Below, in pieces: positions 1-11,183 of a stretch of 64,000 nt of DNA. Location: assembly GCF_001411555.2 (NCBI RefSeq), contig NC_049911.1, forward strand, positions 3,224,001 through 3,288,000. The letters are read 5' to 3'. The position numbers were made by a program, and so were the translations under genes. Positions within the stretch are counted from its first letter, which is position 1. Each line of letters begins with the position of its first letter. The stretch comes from Juglans regia. Taxonomy: Eukaryota; Streptophyta; Magnoliopsida; Fagales; Juglandaceae. The notes under the pieces were generated by a model. The model saw only the letters and a list, made by a program, of their open reading frames with translations, ran no database searches and was not told the DNA's origin.

Positions 1-757
1 TCTTGTAGAGGGTGACATTACCAATGAAGGGTATACAACTAACTATTCTGTATGATTGCAACACATGTATTTGACACGTTTCTTTTAGCTTACTTCAAAT
101 TTCAAAGAGTAGCATCTATGTACAATCATTGAATAAATCGAAGTAGCTATATTTTCATTTGTACTTGAACATGCTGAGAGACTAATGCTGGGATACCAAA
201 ATTAAGTTAATCTAGACACTAATGCTGGGATACCAAAATTAAGTGAATTTAGACACATTTTGGTTTGGATTACTTGCAAGGTTGTTCCATAGTAGCATGA
301 TCCTTGAACAAATCGAAGTTATTCAATAGCTCATTGGTCTATGAAAATATTGTCGACTTTAGTTCAAAATTAGTAGCAATGTCATTGTGTTTGATAGCAA
401 TTAACTAAAAACAGAATATGCTATTATTTATAGCCATCATCTAATAATACTCTGTTTTAAATGAAATGCAGATTCTAAAGTACAGGTTCAACCATGAGAG
501 TGAAATACTACCCGATGAGCGTCTGCTTGAGAGTAATTTGGCGGCCAATATGTTTGCTTGTGATTCTAGTAATTCCCTTTACAAGTTTGGAAACCACATC
601 TTTTGGAGTTTTGGAAGTGCATTGACTGCTATTGAAAGCTTTTTTTTTTTTTTTTGTTGTTGATTTTTGCTCAAGCAAGAGAATTAAGCATATTTTGTTG
701 TACAATGTTCATATATATATATTTTTTTTAACTTGCACATTTTAATTACTAACGACT
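1..757. other. Upstream intergenic DNA with a short tandem duplication
   Basis: AT-rich DNA before the kinase remnant. A 37-bp unit beginning ACTAATGCTGGGATACC is repeated in tandem at 181-217 and 218-254 with a few differences. An open stretch at 466-663 is preceded by a CAG that could be a splice acceptor. I could not match its translation to the kinase N-terminus, so it is left unassigned. Confidence 0.4.
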
Positions 758-1967
758 TTGCAAGGACTTTCTAGTTTCATGATCTCACGTCTGTATTTGC
801 TGAACAAACAAACTGAAGAAAGTATTATTGCTTGGGAATCACGTAAAATACAAGAAAGTTCTTCTTTAGGAATTGAAATGACAGCAAAACTGCTATCTCT
901 GCTAAATTCATTAGCTATGAACTTGGCAAGTGCTTTAAGTTCATCTCTGAATGAAACTGAACTATCATTTGATACCATCAAAAGAAAGGTCAGTGCAAAA
1001 GTTAGTGTGTTTCTATATTAATCGAAAAGGTTCCTGCAGCTTCAAGTTTCCCATTTCCAGTGGTGAAACAGAAATTTATCAGCTTCATAATATTTTTTGG
1101 TCAATTTTGTTAACCTTGCTTGTGTTCTTCAGGTTGCACCAGCTTTTAGCAGTTTCAACTATTCCCCATTTAGCACAGGCTACTTATATTGGAATAGATG
1201 GCTTGATTTTCTCATTTTACAGAGGGGAGACTCAAATGATTGCATCGTATAGCAACATTTCATATTCTTCAATCTGGTATAGTCAGCACGTGGACCGAGA
1301 CAACGGGAATCTATATGGAGAACCTATTTTCACAAAATCTATTGCTGCTAGGAAAGCAACTTGGTTTCAAAAGGCTTTGAATAGCTCAAGTGGCCATTCA
1401 TGGTTTGGAAAAGCATGGAACAAAGCTCAAGATGGGTTATTTCTTAGTGCTGTGGGTATGGATGGCAGAGGTGTGATTTCCCTTGGCTTGAGAGCAAAGG
1501 CAGTTGCTGATCAATTTGCAGCTTTAGAATTCCATGATGCTGATTTTCAGTTGGCTACACATGATGGGGAAGTGATTATACCAACGAGGCTTCCAAACAC
1601 GCAGATAACTGTAAGCAATAACACAAAGCTGAAGCCAAATGGTGACCCTTATATAGATCTTGTTGGTAACTTGTCGTGTTCTATGTCTCATGGTGGAGGG
1701 TCAAAATATTTTAATGAGAAAGTTTCTGGAGTGACATACAAGTTTTATTGCTCTACCCTTGAGATTGCTGGGGTTTGAACGGTATGATTTTTGTTGCTTT
1801 CTTGCTACAAGTTAGTGTCTATGTTTAACAGATTCATGTGAATTTTAAAATGAATTAAGGATATTATTAAATTTCAGTATCAGAAGTTCATTTTTTTTCA
1901 ATCAGGATATCCAAATCAAATGTCTATGAGACAAATTCCTTATTAATTTATCAAAACTGCTACGTAC

Positions 1968-3053
1968 AACCGGTGCGTGTAACCGGCGTGTAACCGGCTA
2001 ACTATCCCGTCAGCATCTATCAGAACAATTAAAAAAGAAAGAAATTTGAGAAAAGTAAATCTCGGAAAAAAGATAATTCATTGGACTGTAAATATCTGAG
2101 AATAAGTTCAACCTCGAAAGAAGATTTGAGAAAAGTTTCATATTTAAAACTTGAGTGAAAGCATTTCGCAAAGATTCCATAGAGAATTTAAACTGTAAGC
2201 ATTTCACTCTCTCTTTCTCTCACATTTACCTTAGAGGCACTTCACTCTCCGCTTTTCAATAATTTCCTGGTGGGCTCTCTCTCTCTATCTCTCTCAGACA
2301 TAAAACACCTACTTTTCTGGATCTGCAAATTCATACTGTAGTGTTTTCGTCAGTATCAATGTTACATATTGTTAAAGTTTCAGAATATGGACCAAGTGTT
2401 TGAGAAAAGTTCTCATTGAGAAAATATTTTTACAGAGTATTCTTGTATAATTTGTGCACACTATACAGTGACCCTTTAGGTCCTATTTATACAACTTAGA
2501 TAATGAAAAAGCAGAAATACATTCTAGAGTTTGGGGACCACAAGTTTCACAAATCTGGGACCACAAGAATCAGTTTCACAATTCTGATATTCTACCACAC
2601 CCATTATGGAAGATTCTTGGTGCTATGGAGTGTGCTCAAACATGATGCTCTGGCCCTTACGGCGTTGTTCGGCTACAGCAGGTGCCAACTCCTCAAAACA
2701 TATCAACGCGTAAATATCATTGGGGTTCATTAAAGATGGTGCTGAAGCCATGCCGAAACACATATCGAAGGAAAGGACGTCGGTCATTGTGTGAGTAGAC
2801 TCGATTTCATCCAGTTTTAAGCAATCTGTCTCTCATGTTTAACCGTATGAAAGTCCATTTGGTCTCCTTTAGCTCTACTGTTGTGGGTACTTCTGGAGAG
2901 AGATGGAGATAGTTGACTTTTTTTTCCTCCCTCTATGACTTGCTCCTATTTTCTTTCTCCCGCTTACTGCAATGTAAAATAAAACACAGCGTTTCATTTA
3001 ATGAGGTGGTGATTTCCCACCGGTTGCACATGCCGGTTGCAAGAAGCATTTTT
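1968..3053. mobile_element. Candidate DNA-transposon insertion inside the CKI1 remnant
   Basis: Inverted ends flank about 1.1 kb. The left end reads CAACCGGTGCGTGTAACCGG, and the reverse complement of the right end (near 3018-3048) reads CAACCGGCATGTGCAACCGG. Each end has the CAACCGG/AACCGG motif twice in the same spacing. The interior has no convincing coding sequence. Positions 2390-2500 contain a TATA-like 'cctatttataca' (minus orientation) and may be a further inserted element. The exact ends and a target duplication could not be fixed. It occupies the intron between the sensor exon and the membrane/H-box exon of the kinase remnant. Confidence 0.4.
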
Positions 3054-3493
3054 CTTAATTTATATCTGATAATATTATTTGGCAACTTCTCTTAGGTATA
3101 TGCACTAGTTTATCTCACAGAAAATTTAGTCAGGCTTGTCCGACATAACTGCAAGCTGTCGACCATACTCCTTTTGCTTCTGTTTATTCTGATGGTTACC
3201 TCGCTTTCTGTCTTCATATTCTCAATAGTCAGAGCTGCAAAAAGAGAAATGCTCTTATGTGCTGCTCTCGTTAAACAACTGGATGCAACTCAACAAGCAG
3301 AACGAAAGAGTATGAACAAAAGCCATGCCTTTGCTACAGCGAGTCATGATATAAGGGCTTCTTTGGCAGCTATCATTGGTTCAATAGAAATTTGTAATCA
3401 AGATTTCAATCCTAACTCAGTTGTAGCAGCAAACTTAGGACAGATGAGTACTCGTGCACAAGAGCTCCTAGGTAAGGTGTTGTGCACGTTCTA

Positions 3494-3562
3494 TTTCTTT
3501 TATCACACCTCCTTGAAACCAATTTGTGCTGATGACAATTGAAACCAATTTCTTTTATCACA
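3494..3562 (+). repeat. Templated filler at the kinase-domain deletion junction
   Basis: Two short motifs are each present twice in crossed arrangement: TTTCTTTTATCACA at 3494-3507 and 3549-3562, and TTGAAACCAATTT at 3513-3525 and 3539-3551. The second copies overlap to form one block. This is the point where the H-box exon jumps to the linker with no ATP-binding domain, so it looks like filler DNA made during break repair. Confidence 0.5.
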
Positions 3563-4692
3563 ATGATCGCCCTTCAAATAGCTTTCAATCTCTTGCATTA
3601 CTTCGAACCCCTTCACCTAAACAAGAAGAATCTCATGTGGTACTTCTCATAACAGCCGATCAACGGAGGAAAGTTTTGATGAACTATATTGAAAGCCTAA
3701 ACATAAGAGTGTCATGTGTAAAGCAAGGGAAGAATCTACACCCACATTTGGAGAAAATAAAGCAGAAGTTGGAGATTTCCTATTTCAGTTTTTTCGAGAA
3801 AACCCAGATGGACCACCCGAGAATATCTACATCATTCAATTCTGATTCGGGGCTGAGTGATAGGCCTCTCTGCATCAAGGATGGAAATTATAAAGCTCCC
3901 CTGCCCACCAGGCATCATACTATTAGTGATTGATTCCAGTGCTGGTCCTTTCTCAGAACTATGTTCAGCTGTGGTTAACTTCAGGAAAGACGTTCATAAT
4001 TCACGATGTAAGGTTGTCTGGTTAGACCATCCGGTAGTGAGTGGTGATGCTCATTCAGGAGAGCCTCCATGCGATCTCATAGTATATAAGCCTTTTCATG
4101 GGTCACGCTTATTCCAAGTGCTAGGACTAATACCAGAACTGAAAAAAGGAAACTTACCAAAGTTGATAGACCACAATTCTTTGAACAAATTCAACGGCGA
4201 AGGTAAAGGTATGGAGTTGGGGATGCCTTTATCTCAACAAAGCTCGCTCGAGCAGAAAAAAATGCACAAACATGCAGATGAGAGAAGCAGTGATAATAAG
4301 CCTTTGAATGGGAAGAAAGTTCTGGTTGTTGATGATGATAGTGTACTACGCAAGGTGAGTACAATTATTCTTTGTAAACTTGGAGCAAACGTCGAGGCCT
4401 GTGAGAATGGAAAAGAGGGACTTGATCAAATCTGCAAGGGCTTGAGTGATGGGAGAGAAGGACACGCCAATCTTCTCCCTTATGACTATATTCTCATGGA
4501 TTGCCAGGTATCTTTACAATGCCCATCTCCTTTTCATTTTTCACTTGGAAATAGAAATCGACTTCTTTAATCACTTGTGGTTAGGGACAGAGAAAGCTGT
4601 TAGATGCAGGAATGGATTTCCACGTACCTAATAAGCCATTACAAGTGGAAAAGTTGTTGAAAGCAATCCAATCTATGGACAAAATAGGATAA

Positions 4693-5180
4693 ACATGGGA
4701 ACAATTCTCATCTTTTTTTTTTTTTTCGGATTAGATCTTTAGCCACTAGCAGTCCTTATTTTGTTCAACGGGTACATATAAAAGTTTTAGGGTCATCTTT
4801 AAATTCAAGTCCAAAAGTTCCTTTTCAAGGATGAGTAACTGTGATGATACAACAAATTAAACTCAAAAAATTGAAAAATCCAGGACATTTTTTGCCTTCG
4901 AATGCAGCCTCAAATGTCCAAACTACATCGAAATTGTGATGATACAAAATAGACAATATCCTCTTCGGTGGAATGGCTCAAATAGTTAGAAAAAAACCTT
5001 AAAAGCAATTAAGCCACTCAGTTTCTTGCCTTATACTTTCGACCGTTCCTAATAAAAACCCCTACTACAAAAATTAAAATTAAAATTAAAATTTTTTTTA
5101 AAAAAAAAAAAAAAAAAAGAGGAAAAAATCTTGGACCACTTCATGACCAGGCTTATCTCTAGAATCACTAGCTTTCTCCC
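4693..5180. other. Intergenic, convergent 3' ends
   Basis: This stretch lies between the end of the kinase remnant and the calreticulin stop codon, which face each other. It contains a poly-T tract near 4711-4725 and a long A-rich tract at about 5070-5125. The reverse strand of the latter would be U-rich sequence just beyond the calreticulin 3'UTR. No gene was seen. Confidence 0.4.
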
Positions 5181-8100
5181 TTACAGTTCATCCTGCAAGC
5201 ATTGTAGAGCACAAGGAAAGACACAGAGAGATCAATAAACAGTAAAGCATAAAAATAAATAATACAGTCCAATTAAGAGGGGAAATAAAATCCTACGTGT
5301 TTCTCCTCTTCCTCGGTTTCAGCACCGTCTGTGCTTTCGTCAAGTTTGCCTTCGGCATCAGAATCTTCTCCTGCATCATCATTCTCATCCTCGGCCTGCA
5401 AAACGGGTTTTTACCAAAATAAGGGACCACGGTAAACATTGCAAAATCTTAATTTCCAAACATAAGTTTTTAGGCTTACATCAGAATCAATAGGATCATC
5501 CTTTGCTTCCTGGTGAAAGAATCAAATTTGACAGTTAGAAGCAAAGAAACAAGTACCGAATTCTCTCAATAAAAGCAATATGGTGAAATACTATTCAGCT
5601 TTCAGAACTGCCACAAATAAATACATCTTTATTTTGCAAGCTTTCTTATAATAAATAAATAAATAGAAGATACGTGCAAAGAGAGTACCTCTTCCTCATT
5701 CTTTTTCTCTGCCTCATCAAATGCTGCTTTCTCAGCCTGCAAAATTGATTGATTAATCAGATATCAGCTCCCAGCTAGTAAGAATTGCATTGATTCAAAG
5801 ATAAGAGACAAACAAGGTTCTACTTACATCCTTGTGCTTGCCCCATGTTTCTTCTGCCAGCTGCTTGGCATTTTCCGGATCATCAGTAATCAAAACATTG
5901 TCAAACAAGGTTCCGGATTTCACCTGAAAAATTACACATCTTGATTATCAGAATTCAAGTTGCATAGAAACATAAAGTACCCCCACAAAAGTTGAAGCAT
6001 ACTAACCTGCCACAGTTCAATGCCAACATACTTCAAACTAGGGTAGACATAGAGATATGGATCATCCTTGAACTCTGTTTAATATCAAAACTACCGAGTG
6101 TTATTAAATACCATAAACAACTCAACCAACCCCAATCATAACTAATGTATTGTTAATGTTATAGTTTACACTAATGTAAGTTTTTCGATAAATGCATTGT
6201 GCTAATGTATGTGACAAGCAACAAACCTGGGTTGTCGATCATTGGTGCCTTCCACTTCCCCTGGTAGTTGGGGTTCTTAATTTTCTGCAAGAAGGTGGAG
6301 AAAAGTTATGAAAAGTGGAAATTGTAAATTGCAAAATGCTCCTAACTTGTGTACTCGTTAATGTACAAACCTTTGGGTTCCATGGGCCCTTGTATTCAGG
6401 GTTTGCAATAGTTGGGGGTGTCCATTCACCATCCTCTTCATCATCCCAGTCTTCCGGCTGAGACCACAAACCAACTTAATAGTAACTAAACCATTATTTT
6501 TTGCCAAGTAAAACACAGTCAGCAACTACATCATCATCAGAGAGGTGTAATATTTTCAAACCCAGGAAGTTCAGCAACTACCTTTTTAGCATCAGAGTCA
6601 GGAATTTCTTTTGGGATGTCATCATAGCCCTAAATACACATCAAAAGAGTCAGATTCCCAGTACTTTAAATATGTATATATATTACACAGAGAGAGAGAA
6701 CAAAGTTACAAAAGGGTTATAAGAATTGAGGATCCACCAAGTTTAAAGTCCTCATCCAAAATTAACTTAAAAAAACCTCATTTATTTATTAAAAAAAAAA
6801 AAAAGAATTCAGGAGCCACTACCTCTGGCTTCTTGTCCTCAGGATCAGGAATATACTCTTTGTCATCCCAATCTTCTGGCTGTCCAACATTAATAAAGTT
6901 GAGACAACGTCAGTATCTGAAACCAAATAAGATAAGCTAAAATAAAACTCGTAAGGCTGTGAATGGATAAGTAATTACTTTCTTGGCCTCAGGATCCTTG
7001 ATTTTCTTTGGCGGGAGGATACTCCAGTCACTGTAGAGACTCCCAGATTGCTTTTCCACATTGTCAATTAGAATGCTGTAGGTGGCATCTGGCTTGAGTA
7101 TAAAAGTATAAACATGACTGAGTTGGTCAGTCTCACACGGGACATCCTTCTTGATCAAGTGATTTGTCTCGTTATAGTGGAGGATAGCATGGACTTTCTT
7201 GGTGCTGTAGCCACAGATATCTGGCCCAAACATGATACTGCATTGTTCGATACAAGATCAGCAATTTTCAACAAGAAATAAATTCAATGCAAATTGAAAA
7301 TTTTCAAGTCGTAGGGAACATGGTATTGACCTGTAAGGAGTATCCCCACCAAATTTCTTCTGATCAATTCCACCACTAAGCAATTTCATGTAACCACCAC
7401 CGCAGTCAAGCTTCTGTTCATGCTTCACAGAAAATTGGAAGACTAGGGTCGTATCCTTGTTGCTGAATTCAGGGAACTCAGCAGAAATAGCATAAAACCG
7501 GTAGTCTTCGCTAGTCTGGATACCTGTTGGGAAGTTACAAGTCAACATTAAAAGCTTCACTTCTTCAGAAATCTGAGAAGGCAGCATTAATTGAAAATGC
7601 TAAAATCAACTTATACATATACACAGATTATACAGTTTGGAAGGGTACCTTTGTCATTAGGGTCTCCATGCCATTTACCCGCGGTGTAGTTCCATTCCCC
7701 AGCCACATTTTCATCTTTCTTCCAATCAGATTTAACCCACCGACTTTCCCATCCATCTTTAGTTATAGCCCAATGATTTATGCACAACAAACCCAAGGAA
7801 ATCATCAGCAAACTAATATCCGGTGCTTTAAGGAAAACAGCAAAGAGCAAGCCACGTACAGCAATAAACCATCCATAAGAAAACTGGCTTGTTTACATTA
7901 GTCATCCTAATGAAGAACATCAGGCATGGTTCCCAAGAAACGAAAAATATCGAACTATAAGGCTCAATTTGAATTAAGAAACATTCTCAATCCATCTCAA
8001 TCATTACAACTTTTACAAATTTCCACATAAAATAAAATAAAGAATTCAATTTTTTCAAATCTCAAAATAATAATAATATTAAAAAATAATATTCTAACAA

Positions 8101-9134
8101 TATTTTATTCAACTTTTATCTTTCATTTCAACTCATTATCCAAATCTAACCAAGCCAAAAAGTTGGATCAGACGCCTCTACTCGTATGGGCGTGGGGGAC
8201 CATCCATGGCTCCCACACGTGCATGAGTGTGCACGTTATACACGCACACAAGATATCCTGATTCAACGGTTTTTTTTTTTCTTTTTTATAGGCTGGTTCA
8301 ACGGGAGTTATTGCCCCTAATATGTCATAAAATGAGAAACACAAGATTCAACGGTTCAATTACTCTTCTTTTTTTCCTTTCCTGCTTATCAATAAAGAAC
8401 TATTACTTATAAAAGAAATGCTATTCTTTTCTATCCTTTACCTAACTTTGGGATTATTCGAGATGCAATTCAATTCTAAAGAAAGGCTGCAAATCCTATT
8501 CATTCAAAAGCACAAGCACAAGTACAGCTGCACAAGCCACACACCCACAAGCAATAGACTTCAATACGTATCCATTACAAAAATACATGACCTAAGCATT
8601 TAGAACCACCTGTATCTTGGTTTCACTCTTTGTGAAACAAAACCCAAGCACAATCCTAACACATTTGCAATCCAGTTTCATTTCATCGTAACTAATTATT
8701 TTTCACCCGCAATAGGCCACCACCCATATATATTTTTTTTTTACGGTTCAGTACTCATAAATCGAAATAATTGCAAACTGCAGTATCAGAGAAGCTCAGA
8801 ACACAACATGATACAATTTTAAAACAATATTAATTAAATCCAGTCCCACACGTCTAACATTAAGATCTTGATCGTGAACGAAACTATGATTTGCTATTTC
8901 CACGATGTAAAAAACGCGAAACAAACACGAAATGTCAAATTCTTCGCAGATCTAATCAAAATATTTACAAATTTCCAAAACAAACAGATCGAACCGCAAA
9001 CTCACACAAAACTCGGATCCTTCGCGGATCGTACGGCATTCTACATCCATTTAAGCATAAAGAACCTCACAAAACCCATAGGTTAAAATGCGAGCCAATT
9101 GCAACACTATAAATCGCGATCAGAATCGCACACT

Positions 9135-9173
<39 letters not shown>

Positions 9174-9271
9174 TCGAAGCGTTCTTCGAAGTAAACTTTT
9201 GCGGAGGCGATGGCGAGGAGAGAGAGAAGGAGAAGAGAGAGAATGTTAGGGTTACGAGCCCTAAATGCCAT
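5181..9271 (-). CDS. CRT1: Calreticulin, ER calcium-binding lectin chaperone
   Basis: This is the Ca2+-storing chaperone of the ER lumen that binds monoglucosylated glycoproteins in the calnexin/calreticulin cycle. Fourteen exons can be joined with GT-AG borders: 9271-9172, 7756-7649, 7523-7331, 7237-6979, 6879-6823, 6629-6582, 6457-6371, 6284-6227, 6074-6007, 5923-5828, 5736-5689, 5509-5480, 5395-5297 and 5192-5181. They total 1263 nt (420 residues), the normal family length. The protein begins with a signal peptide ([12 protein letters not shown], cleavage near residue 24). The lectin domain has signatures [12 protein letters not shown] and [10 protein letters not shown]. The P-domain carries three PEDWDD/YDDIP-type and three GxWxxPxIxNPxY-type repeats. 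An acidic tail ends in the retention signal HDEL. Tail and signal fit the CRT1/2 class better than CRT3. Intron 1 is long (1.4 kb) and holds a MITE. No defects were seen. Confidence 0.97.
7985..8155 (-). mobile_element. Tourist-like MITE in calreticulin intron 1
   Basis: An AT-rich block with the family core 'aaaataatattctaacaatattttattcaac', preceded by 'cattacaacttttacaaatttcc' and followed by 'ccaaatctaacc'. It is the reverse complement of the copies at 9811-10005 and 29447-29607. Ends are approximate. Confidence 0.55.
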
Positions 9272-9344
9272 GGCTATGAGATGGAGAGAAAGAGACTGAG
9301 AGAGAGACGAGGATCTTGACAGGTTCGAGCCTCCTTCCGGGAAC

Positions 9345-9351
9345 TATATAG
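9345..9351 (-). promoter_or_regulatory. Calreticulin TATA box
   Basis: The minus strand reads CTATATAG about 75-80 nt upstream of the calreticulin ATG at 9271. This leaves room for a short 5'UTR. It is the only TATA-like motif in the proximal upstream region. Confidence 0.6.
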
Positions 9352-9460
9352 TGGCTGTACTCTGTCTCGGTTTTGACGGTGAGGTTAAAAATGGTAATTG
9401 CATTTTTGCCGTGGACGAATAGTGGATCGGGGCGTTACTTCAAGAGTGTCATTTCTATGA

Positions 9461-9479
9461 CGTGGCATATTGTGATTGG
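9461..9479 (-). promoter_or_regulatory. ER stress response element (ERSE-I)
   Basis: On the calreticulin sense strand this reads CCAATcacaatatgCCACG, an exact match to the ERSE consensus CCAAT-N9-CCACG. It lies about 190-210 nt upstream of the ATG and about 110 nt upstream of the TATA box. In plants ERSE is bound by bZIP28/bZIP60 with NF-Y and drives unfolded-protein-response induction. The overlapping plus-strand TGACGTGG (9458-9465) also fits a UPRE-like bZIP core. Confidence 0.75.
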
Positions 9480-9503
9480 TCTTTTACAGTTTCGGAGGTT
9501 CTA

Positions 9504-9521
9504 ATTGGACGTGACGCGTGG
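9504..9521. promoter_or_regulatory. Second CCAAT/bZIP cluster in the calreticulin promoter
   Basis: The plus strand reads ATTGG-N8-CGTGG with GTGACGCGTGG inside. It pairs a CCAAT box with a GACGCGTGG core resembling plant UPRE motifs. Spacing and order do not match ERSE-I exactly, so it is a weaker site about 40 nt further upstream of the perfect one. Confidence 0.35.
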
Positions 9522-9600
9522 GTACTGGGACGGCCGTTTTGGTTCATAAGTTTACGGAACTGCCCTCTGGTACATGGGATTTAGAAGGAAAAAAAAAGAA

Positions 9601-10005
9601 AAAAAGATTTGAATTAGAGATGAATTGAAATGAGCTGAAATGGTTTATAAATAGTAAAATAAAAATTAAATTATTTATTATATTTTATGTAGAAATTTAA
9701 AAAAATTATTTTAAAATTTGAAAAAATTGAATTGTTTATTATATTTTGTGTATAAATTTAAAAAAATTATAATGATAAAATGAAATGAATTGAAATGAAT
9801 TTTAAATTTAGGGTGAATTTAGATGTTACAGTGAGTTGAGTTGAGTTGAGATGATAAAATATTGTTAGAATATTATTTTTGAATATTATTATTATTTTGA
9901 TATTTGAAAAAATTAAATTTTTTATTATATTTTGTATTGGGATTTGAAAAAGTTGTAATGATGAGTTGAGATGAGTTGAGAGTAGTTGATGATCCAAACG
10001 AAACC
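9601..10005 (+). mobile_element. Two adjacent Tourist-like MITEs
   Basis: A degraded copy at about 9601-9800 is followed by a complete copy at 9811-10005. The complete copy is flanked by the 3-bp target duplication TTA (9808-9810 and 10006-10008). Its ends are GGGTGAATTTAGATGTT and, reversed, GGTTTCGTTTGGATCAT. The interior carries the family words 'gagttgagatgag' and 'tttattatattttgt'. TTA duplications and GG-starting ends point to PIF/Harbinger (Tourist) elements. Both copies lie just upstream of the calreticulin promoter. Confidence 0.65.
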
Positions 10006-10008
10006 TTA

Positions 10009-11183
10009 AATGATGGCGGAAGCGTGACAAGTTTTAAAAATATTTAAAGATATATAAAAAAATAATTGAAAGAAAGAGTTAAAAAAAAAAAGTATTTACA
10101 CTTATCGGTAATTTGATCGGTTAAATTATCAGTCTCAGCAGCAGTTCCATGCAGAAGTTGGACACCAGAACCATAATCATTATCCTATCTTAATTTCCAT
10201 TAAAACAAGATGGCAGCATGAAAAACAAATTAGAAGGTTGCATGAGAACAGAAGAAGCTTGGAGCTGCATGAGCAAGATCGTCTTAAATCAAACCAGATA
10301 TTGCAGCAGAATTCATTATATATGTAGAAAAGATTACAAGGCTAAATATAAAATAGGACGGCACAAATCGGCTATTTAATTGGGGCTTTTCCTATTTATT
10401 ACGATGTCTATGACAATTTGTCACAATAATATATATATGCAGCTTTGTATTGTATTGGGTGGAATTGATCATAATAATTACAACAATTATGGAATGGTGC
10501 TTGCACTGAGACCATAGAATAAGATAAACTTAGGAGGCTATCTAAAATCATTCAAGTGGCCCGGTGCTCATTTTTTTTTATTTTAATTTATTTTTGGATG
10601 GTTTGATTAGAAGCTACTCCTAATCTCGTTAAAAAAAGATGGGCAATGGAGATGACCCTTTTACACGTTTGCCATTGTTTTTGGTGCACGCTTCTTTAGA
10701 GAAAAATTATATCCTCAATTTAGTGTATATAGAGAACATATATAATAAAATATTTCCGTGACATGATTTGATTTGAAAGATATTTAAGTTATGTAGATGA
10801 TGTGCTCTATATATCGACTTGTAAATATAATAACTCTTCTCTAAATTATCGACGTGGATAATGGCTAAAATCTAATGGTTATGATAATTTTCTAGGCAAA
10901 AAATAATATCTATCGTATAAATTGGAGAGTGCGTAATTAAATATCAATTATTTAAATATCATACAAGAGCTTTAGAGAGCTAAACAAAGTTCAGTACAAG
11001 ATACACACAAAGTGCAGTAAACTTTTGATCATAGTAAAGCCACATATATAGCTTGTTCTCTTTAGATCTTGTAGTTTCAGATTAGATGAGATCAGCTCCA
11101 ACTCCATCCACTTAAATTTACTGCTCCACAAGTTAATACATATGTACCAGAGTAAAACTGATCATATGGCAGCCCCAATATTT
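10009..11183. other. Intergenic DNA downstream of the H+-pyrophosphatase
   Basis: AT-rich sequence without a recognisable gene. The part near 11040-11183 is probably the pyrophosphatase 3'UTR, because that gene ends at 11184 on the minus strand. No RNA gene or repeat with clear boundaries was seen. Confidence 0.4.

Larger units (their letters stand above)
758..4692 (+). pseudogene. CKI1: Decayed CKI1-like hybrid histidine kinase
   Basis: This is the remnant of a plant CYTOKININ-INDEPENDENT 1-type hybrid histidine kinase, a plasma-membrane sensor that feeds the phosphorelay. An N-terminal helical piece lies at about 770-988. The extracellular sensor domain follows at about 1132-1778 (STIPHLAQATYIGIDGL, then a long stretch ending LEIAG). 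The membrane segment and H-box exon (LSTILLLLFILMV; QQAERKSMNKS; ATASHDIRASLAA, with the phospho-accepting His) lie at about 3095-3474. A linker follows at 3560-4250 (TPSPKQEESHVVLL; PPGIILLVIDSSAGPF). The receiver domain (KKVLVVDDDSVLRKVS; YDYILMDCQ) and its last piece (AGMDFH, KPLQVEKLLKAI) end at a stop at 4690-4692. The damage is extensive. There are frameshifts near 1145 and 3900. The ATP-binding (N, G1, F and G2 box) region is absent between 3474 and 3560, and the middle of the receiver is missing after 4509. A likely transposon sits in the intron before the membrane exon. No kinase activity is plausible. Confidence 0.88.

Noticed and set aside
466..663. Open frame before the kinase remnant
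   Set aside because: No recognised family and no match to the CKI1 N-terminus; it ends in a poly-T-encoded Phe run.
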